Origin: Pasteurella testudinis DSM 23072
Lineage (GTDB): Bacteria; Pseudomonadota; Gammaproteobacteria; Enterobacterales; Pasteurellaceae
Length of the DNA stretch: 64,000 bases
Assembly: GCF_900176075.1 (NCBI RefSeq)
Contig: NZ_FWWV01000013.1
Coordinates: 82,279 to 146,278 of the forward strand
Direction: 5' to 3'
Program-made: the position numbers and the translations under genes
The notes under the pieces: generated by a model
Seen by the model: the letters and a program-made list of their open reading frames with translations, nothing else
The model's database searches: none
What the model was told of the DNA's origin: nothing
Shown here: positions 9,909 through 20,163 of the stretch, piece after piece
Layout of the letters: each line of letters starts with the position of its first letter
Numbering within the stretch: the stretch's first letter is position 1

Positions 9909-10820
9909 CTAGACATTATAATTACGATAAAACAAGAATAGCTTTTTAATAAAATAATCCGGTAGCCAACTAATAATCCACAATATAACTTTTAATATTT
10001 TATTAATCCCAGCTGTTTTAAGAATATGCCTTGCTTTTTTTGATTGTTTATTCAACAAACTATAAGTGATATAGGCTAATTGTATACGACGATATTCATT
10101 CGGATAGTCTCTACATAAACGCTCACCAAAATCCTTTAACGCCATTTCAGCTAATTCTTGATGATGAGCAGCATTTTTTATCTGAGAAGAAAAATGTGTT
10201 AACCGAAGATGAGCATCCTCTGACACAGAAACTATTTTATGTGCATATGATGGGATTCCATATCTCTCAGCAATTTTCCACCAAAGCAAATGCTCACCAC
10301 CAGCTCGATTATCTGGGTATTGTAAACCTGTGCTTAAAAACTTCTTACGATTAAATACTGCTGTTAAGTCATCAACAATCACTTTATTCATATAATCATC
10401 AAATGTAGCAAGCAAAAAGTTATTTTTAATCTGTTCTACTTGATATACTTTCTTAGTTGAGAATTGATACACCGGATAATCATCTTCTTCTAATTTAGAT
10501 AATAGATTTGCTAAATATTTTACACTTCCTTTCATTAAAATATCATCATCATCAAGCATAAGCACCCAAGAGCAGGTCGCTAGATTAATTCCCTTCATGC
10601 GAGCAGGACCCGGTCCACCATTAACTGGCATTTTGTAAAAAATTAAATCTTGATACACACTTAAGTCCGGTGATTCAATACTTGAGTTATCATCAACAAC
10701 AATAATCTCAACCTTATTATAAGTATCATCGCGTTCAGCAATTACAGATTCAACTGCACGAATAACTAAATCAGGTCGGTTATAAGTTGGAATAACTACA
10801 CTAAGAGTAAATTTATTCAA
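9909..10820 (-). CDS. Glycosyltransferase, GT2 family
   Basis: A 303-residue GT-A fold enzyme. The N terminus LSVVIPTYNRPDLVIRAVES is the GT2 signature, followed by the first acidic pair (VVDDNS) and the metal-binding block MLDDDDI near residue 94. GGEHLLWWKIAERYG, about residue 170, fits the acceptor-side catalytic region. The last 60 residues include a hydrophobic stretch (ILKVILWIISWLPDYF) that may touch the membrane. It is one of three transferases in the operon, so together with the initiating enzyme a repeat unit of about four sugars is suggested. AT-rich, no uptake signals. Confidence 0.87.
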   Translation of the reverse strand: MNKFTLSVVIPTYNRPDLVIRAVESVIAERDDTYNKVEIIVVDDNSSIESPDLSVYQDLIFYKMPVNGGPGPARMKGINLATCSWVLMLDDDDILMKGSVKYLANLLSKLEEDDYPVYQFSTKKVYQVEQIKNNFLLATFDDYMNKVIVDDLTAVFNRKKFLSTGLQYPDNRAGGEHLLWWKIAERYGIPSYAHKIVSVSEDAHLRLTHFSSQIKNAAHHQELAEMALKDFGERLCRDYPNEYRRIQLAYITYSLLNKQSKKARHILKTAGINKILKVILWIISWLPDYFIKKLFLFYRNYNV

Positions 10821-10846
10821 AGCAATATCCTTGATATATTAATAAG

Positions 10847-12061
10847 CTACCTATAGAATAGAAACAGCAAAATAGAAAACATCACTATTTCTGCGACTAG
10901 AAAAGCAATACACATACCCAGAGTGCCCAATATAGGAACTAAAAAACTGGCAAGTAAACAAATAATAACTACATTGAGTATCATAACCTTGCTTGCAACA
11001 TTTTCCTTGCCAATCACGATAAACCATAGTATCGCTAATGCCATGCTACAAATACGTAGAGGTAAAATCCATATTAGAATTTTTAATAGCTCCGCAGCTT
11101 CATGATAACCCTGTCCAAAAACTAAAGCCACTAACCAATCTGCAAGATAAGTCACAGTACCAGAAAAGATAAACGTAAGAATGAAAATTGTAATTACTGT
11201 CAGATTAACTATTTTTTTTGCTGATCGAAAAGACTCTAAATGTAATCTAACTAAATATGGGAAAAAAGCATTCAGTAATGGAGCCGATAAGCCACTACTT
11301 GCTCTAACCAGCTTCTCTGCCGGGACAAAAGCCCCAACCATACCTGATCCACCAAATACCCCTAGCAATGTAGATGCAATTGATCCCATAATACTCTGAG
11401 AACTTTTATAAAGAAACAGTTCCAAACTTTCTCTTAATACTGTTATAGCACCCTTTATATTAATATGCCCACATCCGGTTTTACGTATCATTAATAAGGT
11501 TGGCAATATAGTATTTAGCCCACCAACAATGGCTTGGATAACTAATACAAGAAAGGCATCCTCAGGAGAAGATATCATTATAATAATAAAGATTACACCT
11601 AGACTACGCAGTGCTAAATCTAACAATGCAGGAATAATTAATTTTTCAATCCCAATGTAATACCATATTGGAGTAAAACCAAATGAAAACATTGATAATA
11701 AAATCCAGAAAAACCATTCATTAGGAATTACTGTTTCTCCAATTTTAAAAAGTATCAGGGCAGCAACAATAATTGAAATAAAAATCCCTAATAAAAACTT
11801 AGCTAATAAAACATCACTCACTAATTGCGAAAGCTTTTGCGTATTATCTCTATATTTAACCACATTTCTCGCTGCACTAAAATTAAACCCAAACTCTATA
11901 AACACCGAAGCAATTAAAGCAATACTTAAAGCATAAAGCACTTGACCATAACTTTGCTGCCCTAGAGCACGTGCTAATATAGGTAATTCTATAAGAGGAA
12001 TTACCAAACCTCCTATTTGAGCTAACATTAGCCAAAAAGTGTTATTTATGACGCGGGACAT
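10847..12061 (-). CDS. wzx: Oligosaccharide flippase (Wzx-like)
   Basis: A 404-residue integral membrane protein of the MATE/MOP superfamily, polysaccharide-export branch. It is predicted to flip the undecaprenyl-linked repeat unit to the periplasmic side. About twelve hydrophobic segments run through the whole protein. The start MSRVINNTFWLMLAQIGGLV resembles other Wzx proteins, as does the early ARALGQQSYGQ block. It overlaps the polymerase-like gene upstream by 20 bases. Wzx proteins vary greatly in sequence, so the family call rests on topology and neighbours. AT-rich and without uptake signals. Confidence 0.85.
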   Translation of the reverse strand: MSRVINNTFWLMLAQIGGLVIPLIELPILARALGQQSYGQVLYALSIALIASVFIEFGFNFSAARNVVKYRDNTQKLSQLVSDVLLAKFLLGIFISIIVAALILFKIGETVIPNEWFFWILLSMFSFGFTPIWYYIGIEKLIIPALLDLALRSLGVIFIIIMISSPEDAFLVLVIQAIVGGLNTILPTLLMIRKTGCGHINIKGAITVLRESLELFLYKSSQSIMGSIASTLLGVFGGSGMVGAFVPAEKLVRASSGLSAPLLNAFFPYLVRLHLESFRSAKKIVNLTVITIFILTFIFSGTVTYLADWLVALVFGQGYHEAAELLKILIWILPLRICSMALAILWFIVIGKENVASKVMILNVVIICLLASFLVPILGTLGMCIAFLVAEIVMFSILLFLFYR

Positions 12062-13364
12062 AATTAAGTATAATCGATATAGCCACTAGTACAATACCCC
12101 ATTCAGAAAGCTCATTACTCAATGGATGGAATAATCCCATAAATAAAAATAGAATTAAAACTGAAAGTGGAGTAAGCATTATCTCAAACCTTTCAAGAAA
12201 CAACGCTTTCTTTTCAGTTACAAATCTTATCCCATGATACAGAGGATATATAAAAAATAATAAATAACCTAAAAGCGAAACAACTCCTTCATCAGCTAAG
12301 ATTTGCAAATAAGTCATATGAATAACAACCTTTTCACCATATTCATTAGCCTTTGTGCTACCAAAGCCACCGCCAAAGGGAAAATTATCGACTGCTTGCT
12401 GCCAACCTATTGATAGCATTTCTAGGCGTGTTGTAGTATCTCCCTGAACTAAGCGAGCCGCTGTTGTATTCTCCGGTGTTGATTTATTATCAATATTATT
12501 CATTTTTTCATTTTCAATAGCTAACTTGCTCTGAATATTAGTTGAGGGGGTTACCAGTTGAGTAATAGCATCATCATACTGCCCTCTAACCCAACCTAAT
12601 AATGTAGGTTGTATAGCAGCAAAAGATATACTGACAACTAACAATAAACAACAATGCACTAATATTTGGTTATTTTTTGTTTTCTGTGTGTTAGTGTAAG
12701 TTACAATTATCGATAAAGTTAGCCATACAAGAATCATCCAAACGATTGCTGTACGGCTACCATCTAAGGCAATAATAAGTGCAGAACTAAATACCAACAA
12801 AACATTTGAAACTGATACTTTCTGCATATAACGCCAAGCTGCCACAGGCCAGATAAATGCACCAATTTTCCATATAACACCAGGCCAGCTAGCGAGCCAC
12901 CCCATACGACCATCTCCTAATATAACCATCGCATCTAGATAACGGAATAAAATAAAAGAAATTAAAGGTAACAAAGATAAAAAAAGTGCTATATAAAGTG
13001 CTTTATCTAATAAACCCGAAGAGACATAAGGAATTATTAGCAATATCAGAAGTATTGGTATAAAAAAAGAATATTTAATTAAGGCATATGCTCCCTCGCC
13101 ATCATTTTCAAGCGCAGCAATTGCAATTCCCAACATAAATAACAACCAAAACAAAAATATAAAATAATGGTTAAAAAAACCATACAAACGTTTATAAATT
13201 ATTTTTAGTTTACCTTTTACGCCATACAGAAAACTAATCAGTGCAATAAACAATAATAAAATTTGAGCAAACCAAACAGCGCCACTCCCTATATAAAGTT
13301 TTATAGTACCGAGCATAGAGAGGGTAATAAAAGTAACAATTGAATAAATAGATAAAATGCGCAT
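12042..13364 (-). CDS. wzy: O-antigen polymerase/ligase-like membrane protein (Wzy)
   Basis: A 440-residue protein with about eleven hydrophobic segments and one long periplasmic loop (about residues 245-330, DDAITQLVTPS to FGGGFGSTKANEYGE). This arrangement is typical of the Wzy_C (O-antigen polymerase/ligase) superfamily. In a Wzx/Wzy pathway it would join flipped repeat units into chains. A ligase of the WaaL type has the same architecture and cannot be excluded. The polymerase reading is preferred because the gene sits beside the flippase in a repeat-unit operon. No chain-length regulator (Wzz) is present in the window. AT-rich and without uptake signals. Confidence 0.8.
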   Translation of the reverse strand: MRILSIYSIVTFITLSMLGTIKLYIGSGAVWFAQILLLFIALISFLYGVKGKLKIIYKRLYGFFNHYFIFLFWLLFMLGIAIAALENDGEGAYALIKYSFFIPILLILLIIPYVSSGLLDKALYIALFLSLLPLISFILFRYLDAMVILGDGRMGWLASWPGVIWKIGAFIWPVAAWRYMQKVSVSNVLLVFSSALIIALDGSRTAIVWMILVWLTLSIIVTYTNTQKTKNNQILVHCCLLLVVSISFAAIQPTLLGWVRGQYDDAITQLVTPSTNIQSKLAIENEKMNNIDNKSTPENTTAARLVQGDTTTRLEMLSIGWQQAVDNFPFGGGFGSTKANEYGEKVVIHMTYLQILADEGVVSLLGYLLFFIYPLYHGIRFVTEKKALFLERFEIMLTPLSVLILFLFMGLFHPLSNELSEWGIVLVAISIILNYVPRHK

Positions 13365-13456
13365 TCACATACCATAGAAAAAAATTGATTTCATAAATAA
13401 TTCCTTACCTTTCGGCATGATATAAGTACAACTATATTAACTGACTTCTAATCTTT

Positions 13457-14323
13457 TTATTCTTTAACCAACCGCAACAAATACTGTCCATATTCATTCT
13501 TACTCATCGGTTTGGCAAGTGCGGTTAGCTGTTGATCGGTTAACCAACCTTGTCGCCAGGCAATTTCCTCTAAACAAGCTACCTGCATCCCCTGCACATT
13601 TTCAATGGTACGCACAAAAGAAGCCGCTTCGTGCAAACTTTCATGAGTGCCGGTGTCTAACCAGGCAAAACCACGTCCAAGTAGCTGAACATTCAGCGTT
13701 CCATCATTGAGGTACATTTCATTCAATGTGGTGATTTCCAGCTCGCCGCGTGCGGACGGTTTGACTTGTTTGGCAAATTCCACCACGCGGTTATCGTAAA
13801 AGTACAAGCCTGTTACCGCCCAATCGGATTTCGGTTGGCTTGGTTTTTCCTCGATTGATAAGGCTTTATAGTTGTCGTCAAACTCCACCACGCCGAAACG
13901 TTCGGGATCTTTCACTTGATAAGCAAAAACCGTTGCGCCACGCTCTTTTGCTACCGCTCTTTGCAATAACGGGGTGAATGATTGGCCGAAGAAGATATTA
14001 TCGCCCAAGACTAAACAGCAGCTGTCTTCGCCGATAAACTCTTCACCGATGATAAAGGCTTGCGCCAAGCCGTCGGGACTGGCTTGAATTGCGTAGCTGA
14101 GATGGATACCGAAATCGCTGCCGTCGCCCAACAAGCGTTTAAAGCTGTCGTTATCTTCCGGCGTGGTAATAATCAAAATATCGCGAATTCCGGCTAACAT
14201 TAAGACCGAAAGCGGATAATAGATCATCGGTTTGTCGTAAACCGGCAGCAGTTGTTTGGACACGCCGCGCGTGATCGGATATAGACGAGTGCCGGAACCG
14301 CCGGCAAGAATAATCCCTTTCAT
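13457..14323 (-). CDS. rmlA: Glucose-1-phosphate thymidylyltransferase
   Basis: A 288-residue nucleotidyltransferase that makes dTDP-glucose from glucose 1-phosphate and dTTP, the entry to dTDP-sugars. The N-terminal signature [16 protein letters not shown] and the following [20 protein letters not shown] are diagnostic. [27 protein letters not shown] and [10 protein letters not shown] are further family blocks. Length is normal. It carries an uptake signal (13518) and has the composition of the housekeeping genes, unlike the genes that follow it in the operon. It lies 12 bases after rmlB. The symbol rffH would be used if the product feeds enterobacterial common antigen-like sugars. Confidence 0.95.
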   Translation of the reverse strand: MKGIILAGGSGTRLYPITRGVSKQLLPVYDKPMIYYPLSVLMLAGIRDILIITTPEDNDSFKRLLGDGSDFGIHLSYAIQASPDGLAQAFIIGEEFIGEDSCCLVLGDNIFFGQSFTPLLQRAVAKERGATVFAYQVKDPERFGVVEFDDNYKALSIEEKPSQPKSDWAVTGLYFYDNRVVEFAKQVKPSARGELEITTLNEMYLNDGTLNVQLLGRGFAWLDTGTHESLHEAASFVRTIENVQGMQVACLEEIAWRQGWLTDQQLTALAKPMSKNEYGQYLLRLVKE

Positions 14324-14335
14324 GATATGTCCTTA

Positions 14336-15400
14336 CTATTTTTTGCTACCCAAACGTTCCAGACTGTAAGAACCGTCCAACACTCGGCTCCACCATTGCT
14401 TATTATTCAAATACCACTCTACGGTTTTGCGAATACCGGATTCAAAGGTTTCTTGCGGCTTCCAGCCCAGCTCCCGACCAATTTTAGCGGCGTCAATGGC
14501 ATAACGCACATCATGCCCCGGACGGTCAGTCACATAAGTGATTAAATCTTGATAATGCGCCACGCCTTGCGGTTTATGCGGTACCAACTCTTCCAATAAC
14601 GCGCAGATAGTTTTTACTACGTCAATATTGGCTTTTTCATTATGTCCGCCGATATTATAGGTTTCGCCGATTTCGCCTTCGGTAACCACTTTATATAACG
14701 CCCGCGCATGATCTTCCACAAATAACCAATCGCGAATTTGCATACCGTCGCCGTAAACCGGCAGCGGCTTGCCGTCCAGCGCATTTAAAATCATGAGCGG
14801 AATTAATTTTTCCGGAAAATGGAACGGACCGTAATTATTGGAGCAATTCGTCACAATCGTCGGCAAACCATAGGTGCGCAACCAAGCTCTGACCAGATGA
14901 TCGCTTGATGCTTTTGAAGCGGAATAAGGGCTACTAGGCGCATAAGAGGTGGTTTCGGTAAACAGATCGTCCGTACCTTCCAGATCGCCGTACACTTCGT
15001 CGGTTGAGATATGGTGGAAACGGAACGCCTGTTTTTTGTCGCCGCTCAAGCCGTTCCAATAGGCTCTTGCCGCTTCCAGCAGGGTGTAAGTGCCGACAAT
15101 ATTGGTTTCGATAAACGCTGCCGGACCGTCGATTGAGCGGTCAACGTGACTTTCAGCCGCCAAGTGCATGACTGCGTCCGGTTGATGTTGCTGAAAAATA
15201 CGTTCAAGTGCGGTTTTATCGCAAATATCCACCTGTTCAAAGGTGTAACGCGGGCTATCGGCAATGGCGGTCAAAGACTCCAAATTTCCGGCGTACGTCA
15301 GCTTGTCTAAATTAACGACGCTATCCGGAGTGTCATTGATGATATGGCGTACCACAGCCGAACCGATAAAACCGGCGCCGCCGGTGACTAAAATTCTCAT
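14336..15400 (-). CDS. rmlB: dTDP-glucose 4,6-dehydratase
   Basis: A 354-residue NAD-dependent dehydratase of the extended short-chain dehydrogenase family, making dTDP-4-keto-6-deoxyglucose. The Rossmann motif [10 protein letters not shown] is at residues 7-16. The catalytic region has [10 protein letters not shown] (Asp-Glu pair) and the Tyr-Lys pair in [24 protein letters not shown] and [12 protein letters not shown] are family blocks. It is the first gene of the polysaccharide operon. The next two enzymes of dTDP-rhamnose synthesis (rmlC, rmlD) are not in the window, so the final sugar is unknown. It carries an uptake signal near 15208. Confidence 0.95.
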   Translation of the reverse strand: MRILVTGGAGFIGSAVVRHIINDTPDSVVNLDKLTYAGNLESLTAIADSPRYTFEQVDICDKTALERIFQQHQPDAVMHLAAESHVDRSIDGPAAFIETNIVGTYTLLEAARAYWNGLSGDKKQAFRFHHISTDEVYGDLEGTDDLFTETTSYAPSSPYSASKASSDHLVRAWLRTYGLPTIVTNCSNNYGPFHFPEKLIPLMILNALDGKPLPVYGDGMQIRDWLFVEDHARALYKVVTEGEIGETYNIGGHNEKANIDVVKTICALLEELVPHKPQGVAHYQDLITYVTDRPGHDVRYAIDAAKIGRELGWKPQETFESGIRKTVEWYLNNKQWWSRVLDGSYSLERLGSKK

Positions 15401-15600
15401 AAAATACCCCGAACATGAAACATAAATAAATATGTAGGATCCTTTGATACTACATTATTCACAAATATATTCGAATCATTCTAGAAGAATTTTAAAATAA
15501 TCACAATTTCTTTATAGTTATAGTATTAATTCAATATATTAAATAATAATAACTCTCATTTCATTCCTATTTAAAACATAACGCCGCGCAAATAAAAAAC

Positions 15601-15629
15601 TTTCCGAATGCCGTGGATACAGGTATAAT
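15601..15629 (+). promoter_or_regulatory. Probable infA promoter in the rmlB-infA gap
   Basis: A perfect TATAAT at 15624-15629 lies 17 bases after TTTCCG (15601-15606). Transcription would start near 15636 and give a leader of about 100 bases before infA. The rest of the 339-base gap (15401-15739) is AT-rich, holds one uptake signal near 15670 and presumably the promoter of the divergent rmlB operon. I see no other gene or structure in it. Confidence 0.5.
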
Positions 15630-15739
15630 CTGCGCTTTGTAATCGAAATGGATTTGCCGTCGGCACTAAGTAGTGCGGTAGTGCGGTTCACATTTCTGCA
15701 AACCAAATCTAGTTAAAATTAAATATTTCAGAGGAATGA

Positions 15740-15958
<219 letters not shown>

Positions 15959-15975
15959 TGACTTCTTTATAAAAA

Positions 15976-16007
15976 AGCGCTGCTCTATCAGCCAGCGCCT
16001 TTCTTTT
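15976..16007 (+). terminator. infA terminator
   Basis: GCGCTG (977-982) pairs with CAGCGC (993-998) around a 10-base loop, followed by the T-rich TTTCTTTT. It lies 20 bases after infA and just before the end of the convergent lnt gene. Confidence 0.6.
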
Positions 16008-16018
16008 CCAGATAACGC

Positions 16019-17608
16019 TTACTCCTTTTTGACCGTAGCCAATTGATGTAGCTTGCGGCGGAAAAGTGCGGTCAGTGCATGCAATGCCAATAGCAGTACC
16101 GACAAGATATACAGCGGTTTATCACCGAAAACGGTATAAGGTGTCATGCTGTTTTCAACCGTTAAAGTTGTTGTCAAGGTCGTGGCTTCAAATTGCGGCG
16201 CTTGCCGCAACACTTGCCCTTTACTGCCGATAAAGGCAGTAATACCGGTATTGGTGGCACGGATCACTGCTTTGCCGTTTTCCAACGCGCGCATTCTCGC
16301 CATTTGGAAATGCTGCCAAGGGCCTATCGAATCGCCAAACCAAGCATCGTTTGAAATCGTCAGGATGAAATCATTCTCGCTGGCGGCAATATTGTGCTGC
16401 AACTGGGCGCCTAAAATAATTTCATAACAAATCGCCGTTGCCATGCTCACGCCTTTTGCCTTAAGCGGCGTTTGGCGGTAATCGCCCTGTTTAAAATTCG
16501 ACATCGGCAAATCAAACATCGCACCGAGCGGCCGCAACAGACTTTCCAGCGGCACATATTCACCGAACGGGACTAAATGGTGTTTGTTGTAACGGTTAGC
16601 CGTTGCTAACTGGTAAGGATTTTGCGGATCACCCAGCACAATTGCAGAATTATAAAAACGATCCTGCTGCTCATCATGATAGACCGTGCCGACGATGATT
16701 TCGCTACCGCTCTTTTCTGCGGCGATCTGCCAACTGTGCAGCAGCGGCTGCACTTGATTTTCCAGTGTCGGGATTGCCGCTTCCGGTAAAATAATCAAAT
16801 CGCTTTTGCCCAAATGCGGTGCAATCAGATTTTGGTAAATAGCAATTGTATTGCTGAAATACTGCGGATCCCATTTCAGGTTTTGCTCAATATTGCCCTG
16901 CACCAGCGTTACCGTCAATTTCCTGTCCGGATTGCTCTGGCTGGCTGCGGTGCGGTAATTGATCTTGTCTGCGCTCAGATAAAAAGCTGCGCCGCTCAAA
17001 AACAGGAGCGTCAACACCGAACCGCTCATCACCAATAACGCCCGCTCATCACGCTGAAGCCATACTTTGCCAATATTGATCAGCAAGCCGCTGATCCAAA
17101 CCACGAAAAACGTCAGCCCCTGCACGCCCAAGATCGGCGCGATCCCGAAAAACGGGCTGTCGATTTGCGAATAACCGAATTGCAACCACGGAAAGCCGGT
17201 CATCACCCAGCCGCGTAAAAATTCGGTAAACGTCCACACAATCGCCAATACTACCGCACTTTTAATCTGAAAACGTTGAATCAGGTAAGCAAATAATAGA
17301 GGATAGAGCGACAGATAAGCCGCCAGCAGCAATACGGCTATGTAGCTCAACAGCAACGGCACGCCGCCGAAAAGATGGATACTGACATGAATCCAGTTAA
17401 TCCCGAACGTAAAAAAGCCGAGCGCCCAAAAGTAGCTGGTATAAAGTGCGGTTTTGTGCGAACGTTGCGTCGCAAGAACAATCAGTCCGCCAACGCTGAC
17501 ATAGGCCAGCGGCCAAATATCGAAGGGAGAAAAGGCGCACACACCGCTTGCCCCCAAAATTATGCTGACTAATATTTTAATAATGGGATAAGAATAAAAT
17601 GTCTGCAT
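16019..17608 (-). CDS. lnt: Apolipoprotein N-acyltransferase
   Basis: A 529-residue inner-membrane enzyme that adds the third acyl chain to the N-terminal Cys of lipoproteins. The first about 215 residues hold six or seven membrane segments. The nitrilase-like domain follows, with the catalytic triad visible as Glu in LILPEAAIP (about residue 272), Lys in NKHHLVPFGEY (about 342) and Cys in ATAICYEI (about 394). A last membrane segment is near the C terminus. Length agrees with E. coli Lnt. It follows corC by six bases, the conserved ybeX-lnt order. Confidence 0.95.
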   Translation of the reverse strand: MQTFYSYPIIKILVSIILGASGVCAFSPFDIWPLAYVSVGGLIVLATQRSHKTALYTSYFWALGFFTFGINWIHVSIHLFGGVPLLLSYIAVLLLAAYLSLYPLLFAYLIQRFQIKSAVVLAIVWTFTEFLRGWVMTGFPWLQFGYSQIDSPFFGIAPILGVQGLTFFVVWISGLLINIGKVWLQRDERALLVMSGSVLTLLFLSGAAFYLSADKINYRTAASQSNPDRKLTVTLVQGNIEQNLKWDPQYFSNTIAIYQNLIAPHLGKSDLIILPEAAIPTLENQVQPLLHSWQIAAEKSGSEIIVGTVYHDEQQDRFYNSAIVLGDPQNPYQLATANRYNKHHLVPFGEYVPLESLLRPLGAMFDLPMSNFKQGDYRQTPLKAKGVSMATAICYEIILGAQLQHNIAASENDFILTISNDAWFGDSIGPWQHFQMARMRALENGKAVIRATNTGITAFIGSKGQVLRQAPQFEATTLTTTLTVENSMTPYTVFGDKPLYILSVLLLALHALTALFRRKLHQLATVKKE

Positions 17609-17614
17609 AACAAC

Positions 17615-18505
17615 CTAGCTATTTTCAGTAAGCGGTGATTCGCTTTCATCTTGATCAGGCACCCGCACCCGCAATTGAATAATTTTGCGCCCGTCCGCCG
17701 ATACCACTTTAAACTGCAACCCTTCCAGTGCGATCTCCTCATCTCGGTTCGGTAAATAACCGAACGCTTGCATAATCACGCCGCCAATCGTATCCACTTC
17801 TTCAGAATCAAAATGGGTGCCGAATTTTTCATTAAAATCTTCAATATCCGTCAATGCCGACACCGAATAGGTATGACGCGAAAGCTGGCGGATATCTGCC
17901 GCCTCTTCTTCGTCAAACTCATCTTCAATATCGCCGACGATCTGCTCAAGAATATCTTCAATCGTCACCAAGCCGGAAATCGCACCGAATTCATCGACCA
18001 CAATCGCCATGTGAAACCGTTCGGAACGGAACTCTTTCAACATGCGATCAACACGCTTGCTTTCCGGCACAATCACCGCCGGACGCAGGATCGACGACAT
18101 ATCGAATTCTTCGGCGTTACTGCGTGAAAACGGCAATAAATCTTTTGCCAGGAGCAGCCCTTCGACATTATCCCGTTCATCACTGACCACCGGAAAACGT
18201 GAGTGCGCCGATTCGATAATCACATCAAGGCAGGAATCCAATGATTGTTCTTTATTGATAAATACGATTTGCGCCCGCGGGATCATAATATCACGCACCC
18301 GCAGTTCGGAAATTTCCATCACGCCTTCGATCATCTCGCGCGTGTCTTGATCAATCAGATCGTTCTGTTCCGAATCGCGAATGACTTCGACCAGTTCTTC
18401 ACGGTTTTTTAATTCCCCTTGAAACAAACCGCTGAATAAGGATTGGAAAAACCCTTTTTTCGAGCCTTGCTCTTGATTATCGTTCGTTATCTGTTCGTCA
18501 CTCAT
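17615..18505 (-). CDS. corC: CorC/YbeX family CBS-domain protein (Mg2+/Co2+ efflux-associated)
   Basis: A 296-residue cytoplasmic protein with two CBS domains (about residues 65-200; blocks [14 protein letters not shown] and [20 protein letters not shown]) and a C-terminal CorC_HlyC domain (about 215-285). The family has been linked to magnesium and cobalt efflux and to ribosome maintenance; its exact role is not settled. It lacks the membrane domain of the larger CorB-type proteins, so it is the short YbeX form. The adjacent downstream lnt is the conserved partner. The usual ybeZ and ybeY partners are not in this window. Confidence 0.9.
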   Translation of the reverse strand: MSDEQITNDNQEQGSKKGFFQSLFSGLFQGELKNREELVEVIRDSEQNDLIDQDTREMIEGVMEISELRVRDIMIPRAQIVFINKEQSLDSCLDVIIESAHSRFPVVSDERDNVEGLLLAKDLLPFSRSNAEEFDMSSILRPAVIVPESKRVDRMLKEFRSERFHMAIVVDEFGAISGLVTIEDILEQIVGDIEDEFDEEEAADIRQLSRHTYSVSALTDIEDFNEKFGTHFDSEEVDTIGGVIMQAFGYLPNRDEEIALEGLQFKVVSADGRKIIQLRVRVPDQDESESPLTENS

Positions 18506-18596
18506 AATTTATGTGTTATCACGTTGGTTTATCAAAATAAGCGTTCTCAAACTAGCATATTTTCACCCGCTCCGCCAGCCGTTTGCCGCGCAGTAA

Positions 18597-18632
18597 ACAA
18601 AAAACCAACCGCACTTTCATTTGGTTGGTTTT
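18597..18632 (-). terminator. Terminator of the sucrose-type PTS gene
   Basis: AAAACCAACC (18601-18610) pairs with GGTTGGTTTT (18623-18632). Read on the minus strand the stem runs into a T-rich tail. It lies 24 bases after the PTS gene stop, and its loop contains part of an uptake-signal-like sequence. Confidence 0.7.
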
Positions 18633-18655
18633 CGCTTCGGCAAGATTACCGCAAC

Positions 18656-20086
18656 TTAATTTGCTTGCTGTTTCTTTTGCGCTCTTTTACCCAAAATCAC
18701 TGTTACGGAGAAAGCCACCACAAAAGAGATTAACATACCAATCACATACATGCTGATGTCATTCGGTTTAATCGAGATAATGCCCGGTAAACCTGCCGCG
18801 CCGAGCGCTTGGGCTTTAACATTGAATAAGGCGACGAATGCACTGGCGCAACCGGCACCGGCCATCGCACCGATAAACGGGTAACGATAGCGCAAATTCA
18901 CCCCGAACATCGCCGGCTCGGTGATCCCCAACAACGCACTGATACCAGACGGCAATGCAATCCCGCGGGTTTTTACATCTTTCATAATCACAAACACCGC
19001 CAAACACGCCGCACCTTGTGCGATATTCGACATTGCTGCGATTGGGAAAATGAAAGTGCCGCCGGTCGTGGCAAAATCTGCCAACAGTTGCGTTTCAATC
19101 GCAATAAAGGTCTGGTGCATACCGGTGATGACAATCGGTGCATACAAAGCGCCAAACAATGCCCCGCCGACAAATCCGGCGGTATCATACAACCAAGTTA
19201 AACCGGCGCCCAGCAAGAAACCTGCTTCACGCGTAATCGGCCCAACGAAGCTGAAAGTCAACAAACCGGCGATAAACAGCGCCAACAACGGTGTCAATAG
19301 GTTATCCAGCACCGACGGCACTACTTTACGCAGTGCTTTTTCCAAGGTTGCCAGAATCCAAGAGGCAACCAATACCGGCAACACCGAACCTTGATAGCCG
19401 ACGCGTTCAATATCAAAACCAAAAATATTCCAATAAGCCAGCTTGCCTTCCGCCACGACGCTGGTATAGTTCCAGCCGTTAACCAAATCGGGGTGAACCA
19501 ACAACATTCCCAATGCCGCCCCCAAAAACGGATTGCCGCCGAATTTACGCGTTGCCGAAAAGGCAATCAGAATCGGCAAGAACACAAACGGCGCATTGGC
19601 AAAGGTGTTGATCATCGCTGCCAAATCAGCCAGTTCGGGGTGGGTGTCAATTAACGACATGCCGTCGACAAACAGGTCTTTCGCCATAAATACATTGGCA
19701 AGCCCCATCAACAAACCGCCGGCAACGATAGCCGGAATGATCGGCACGAAAATATCCGCTAAGCCTTTTACCAAACGCTGCAACAAATTTTGGTTTTGCG
19801 CTCCGGCTGCCGCAACGTCACTTTTGGTCATATCGCCCATGCCTAACAAACCGCTCATTTCCGCATGCACTTTGTTTACCGTACCCGAACCGAAGATAAT
19901 CTGGTATTGTCCGGCAACGGAAAATTGCCCTTTCACGCCGTCGATATTTTCAATCGCTTCTTTATCGACCGCACTTTCGTCTTTTAACACGATCCGTAAG
20001 CGCGTCGCGCAATGCGCCAACGCACTGATGTTGTCTTTGCCGCCCAGTTTTTCAATAACCTGTCGGGCAATCTTTGGAAAATCCAT
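18656..20086 (-). CDS. scrA: PTS system sucrose-type EIIBC component
   Basis: A 476-residue phosphotransferase permease. The N-terminal IIB domain (about residues 1-90) has the phosphorylated Cys26 in ALAHCATRLRIV and the block GQYQIIFGSGTVNKVHAEM, closer in memory to ScrA (sucrose) than to TreB (trehalose). The IIC domain follows (about 105-470) with about ten membrane segments and the motif GITEPAMFGVNLRYRYPF. There is no IIA domain, so it would depend on the glucose-type EIIA made elsewhere. No hydrolase, fructokinase or regulator gene is beside it, unlike most sucrose loci. Two LacI-type operators and a CRP-like site precede it. Sucrose is the best guess; another disaccharide is possible. 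Confidence 0.82.
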   Translation of the reverse strand: MDFPKIARQVIEKLGGKDNISALAHCATRLRIVLKDESAVDKEAIENIDGVKGQFSVAGQYQIIFGSGTVNKVHAEMSGLLGMGDMTKSDVAAAGAQNQNLLQRLVKGLADIFVPIIPAIVAGGLLMGLANVFMAKDLFVDGMSLIDTHPELADLAAMINTFANAPFVFLPILIAFSATRKFGGNPFLGAALGMLLVHPDLVNGWNYTSVVAEGKLAYWNIFGFDIERVGYQGSVLPVLVASWILATLEKALRKVVPSVLDNLLTPLLALFIAGLLTFSFVGPITREAGFLLGAGLTWLYDTAGFVGGALFGALYAPIVITGMHQTFIAIETQLLADFATTGGTFIFPIAAMSNIAQGAACLAVFVIMKDVKTRGIALPSGISALLGITEPAMFGVNLRYRYPFIGAMAGAGCASAFVALFNVKAQALGAAGLPGIISIKPNDISMYVIGMLISFVVAFSVTVILGKRAQKKQQAN

Positions 20087-20132
20087 AATTTTCTCCTATT
20101 TTGGAAATACTGATTACAATGTGTGCAATTTT

Positions 20133-20150
20133 AACTAAAACGATTTAGTT
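20133..20150 (-). promoter_or_regulatory. LacI-family operator, promoter-proximal to the PTS gene
   Basis: AACTAAAACGATTTAGTT is a near-perfect palindrome with the central CG typical of LacI/GalR-family repressors. It lies 46 bases upstream of the PTS start codon. Its centre is 31 bases, about three helix turns, from the second operator, so the two can be occupied on the same DNA face. Confidence 0.8.
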
Positions 20151-20163
20151 GCGCTATCCTTTT

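Noticed and set aside
19533-20138. 201-codon frame opposite the PTS gene
   Set aside because: Antisense shadow that runs through the operator region of the real gene.
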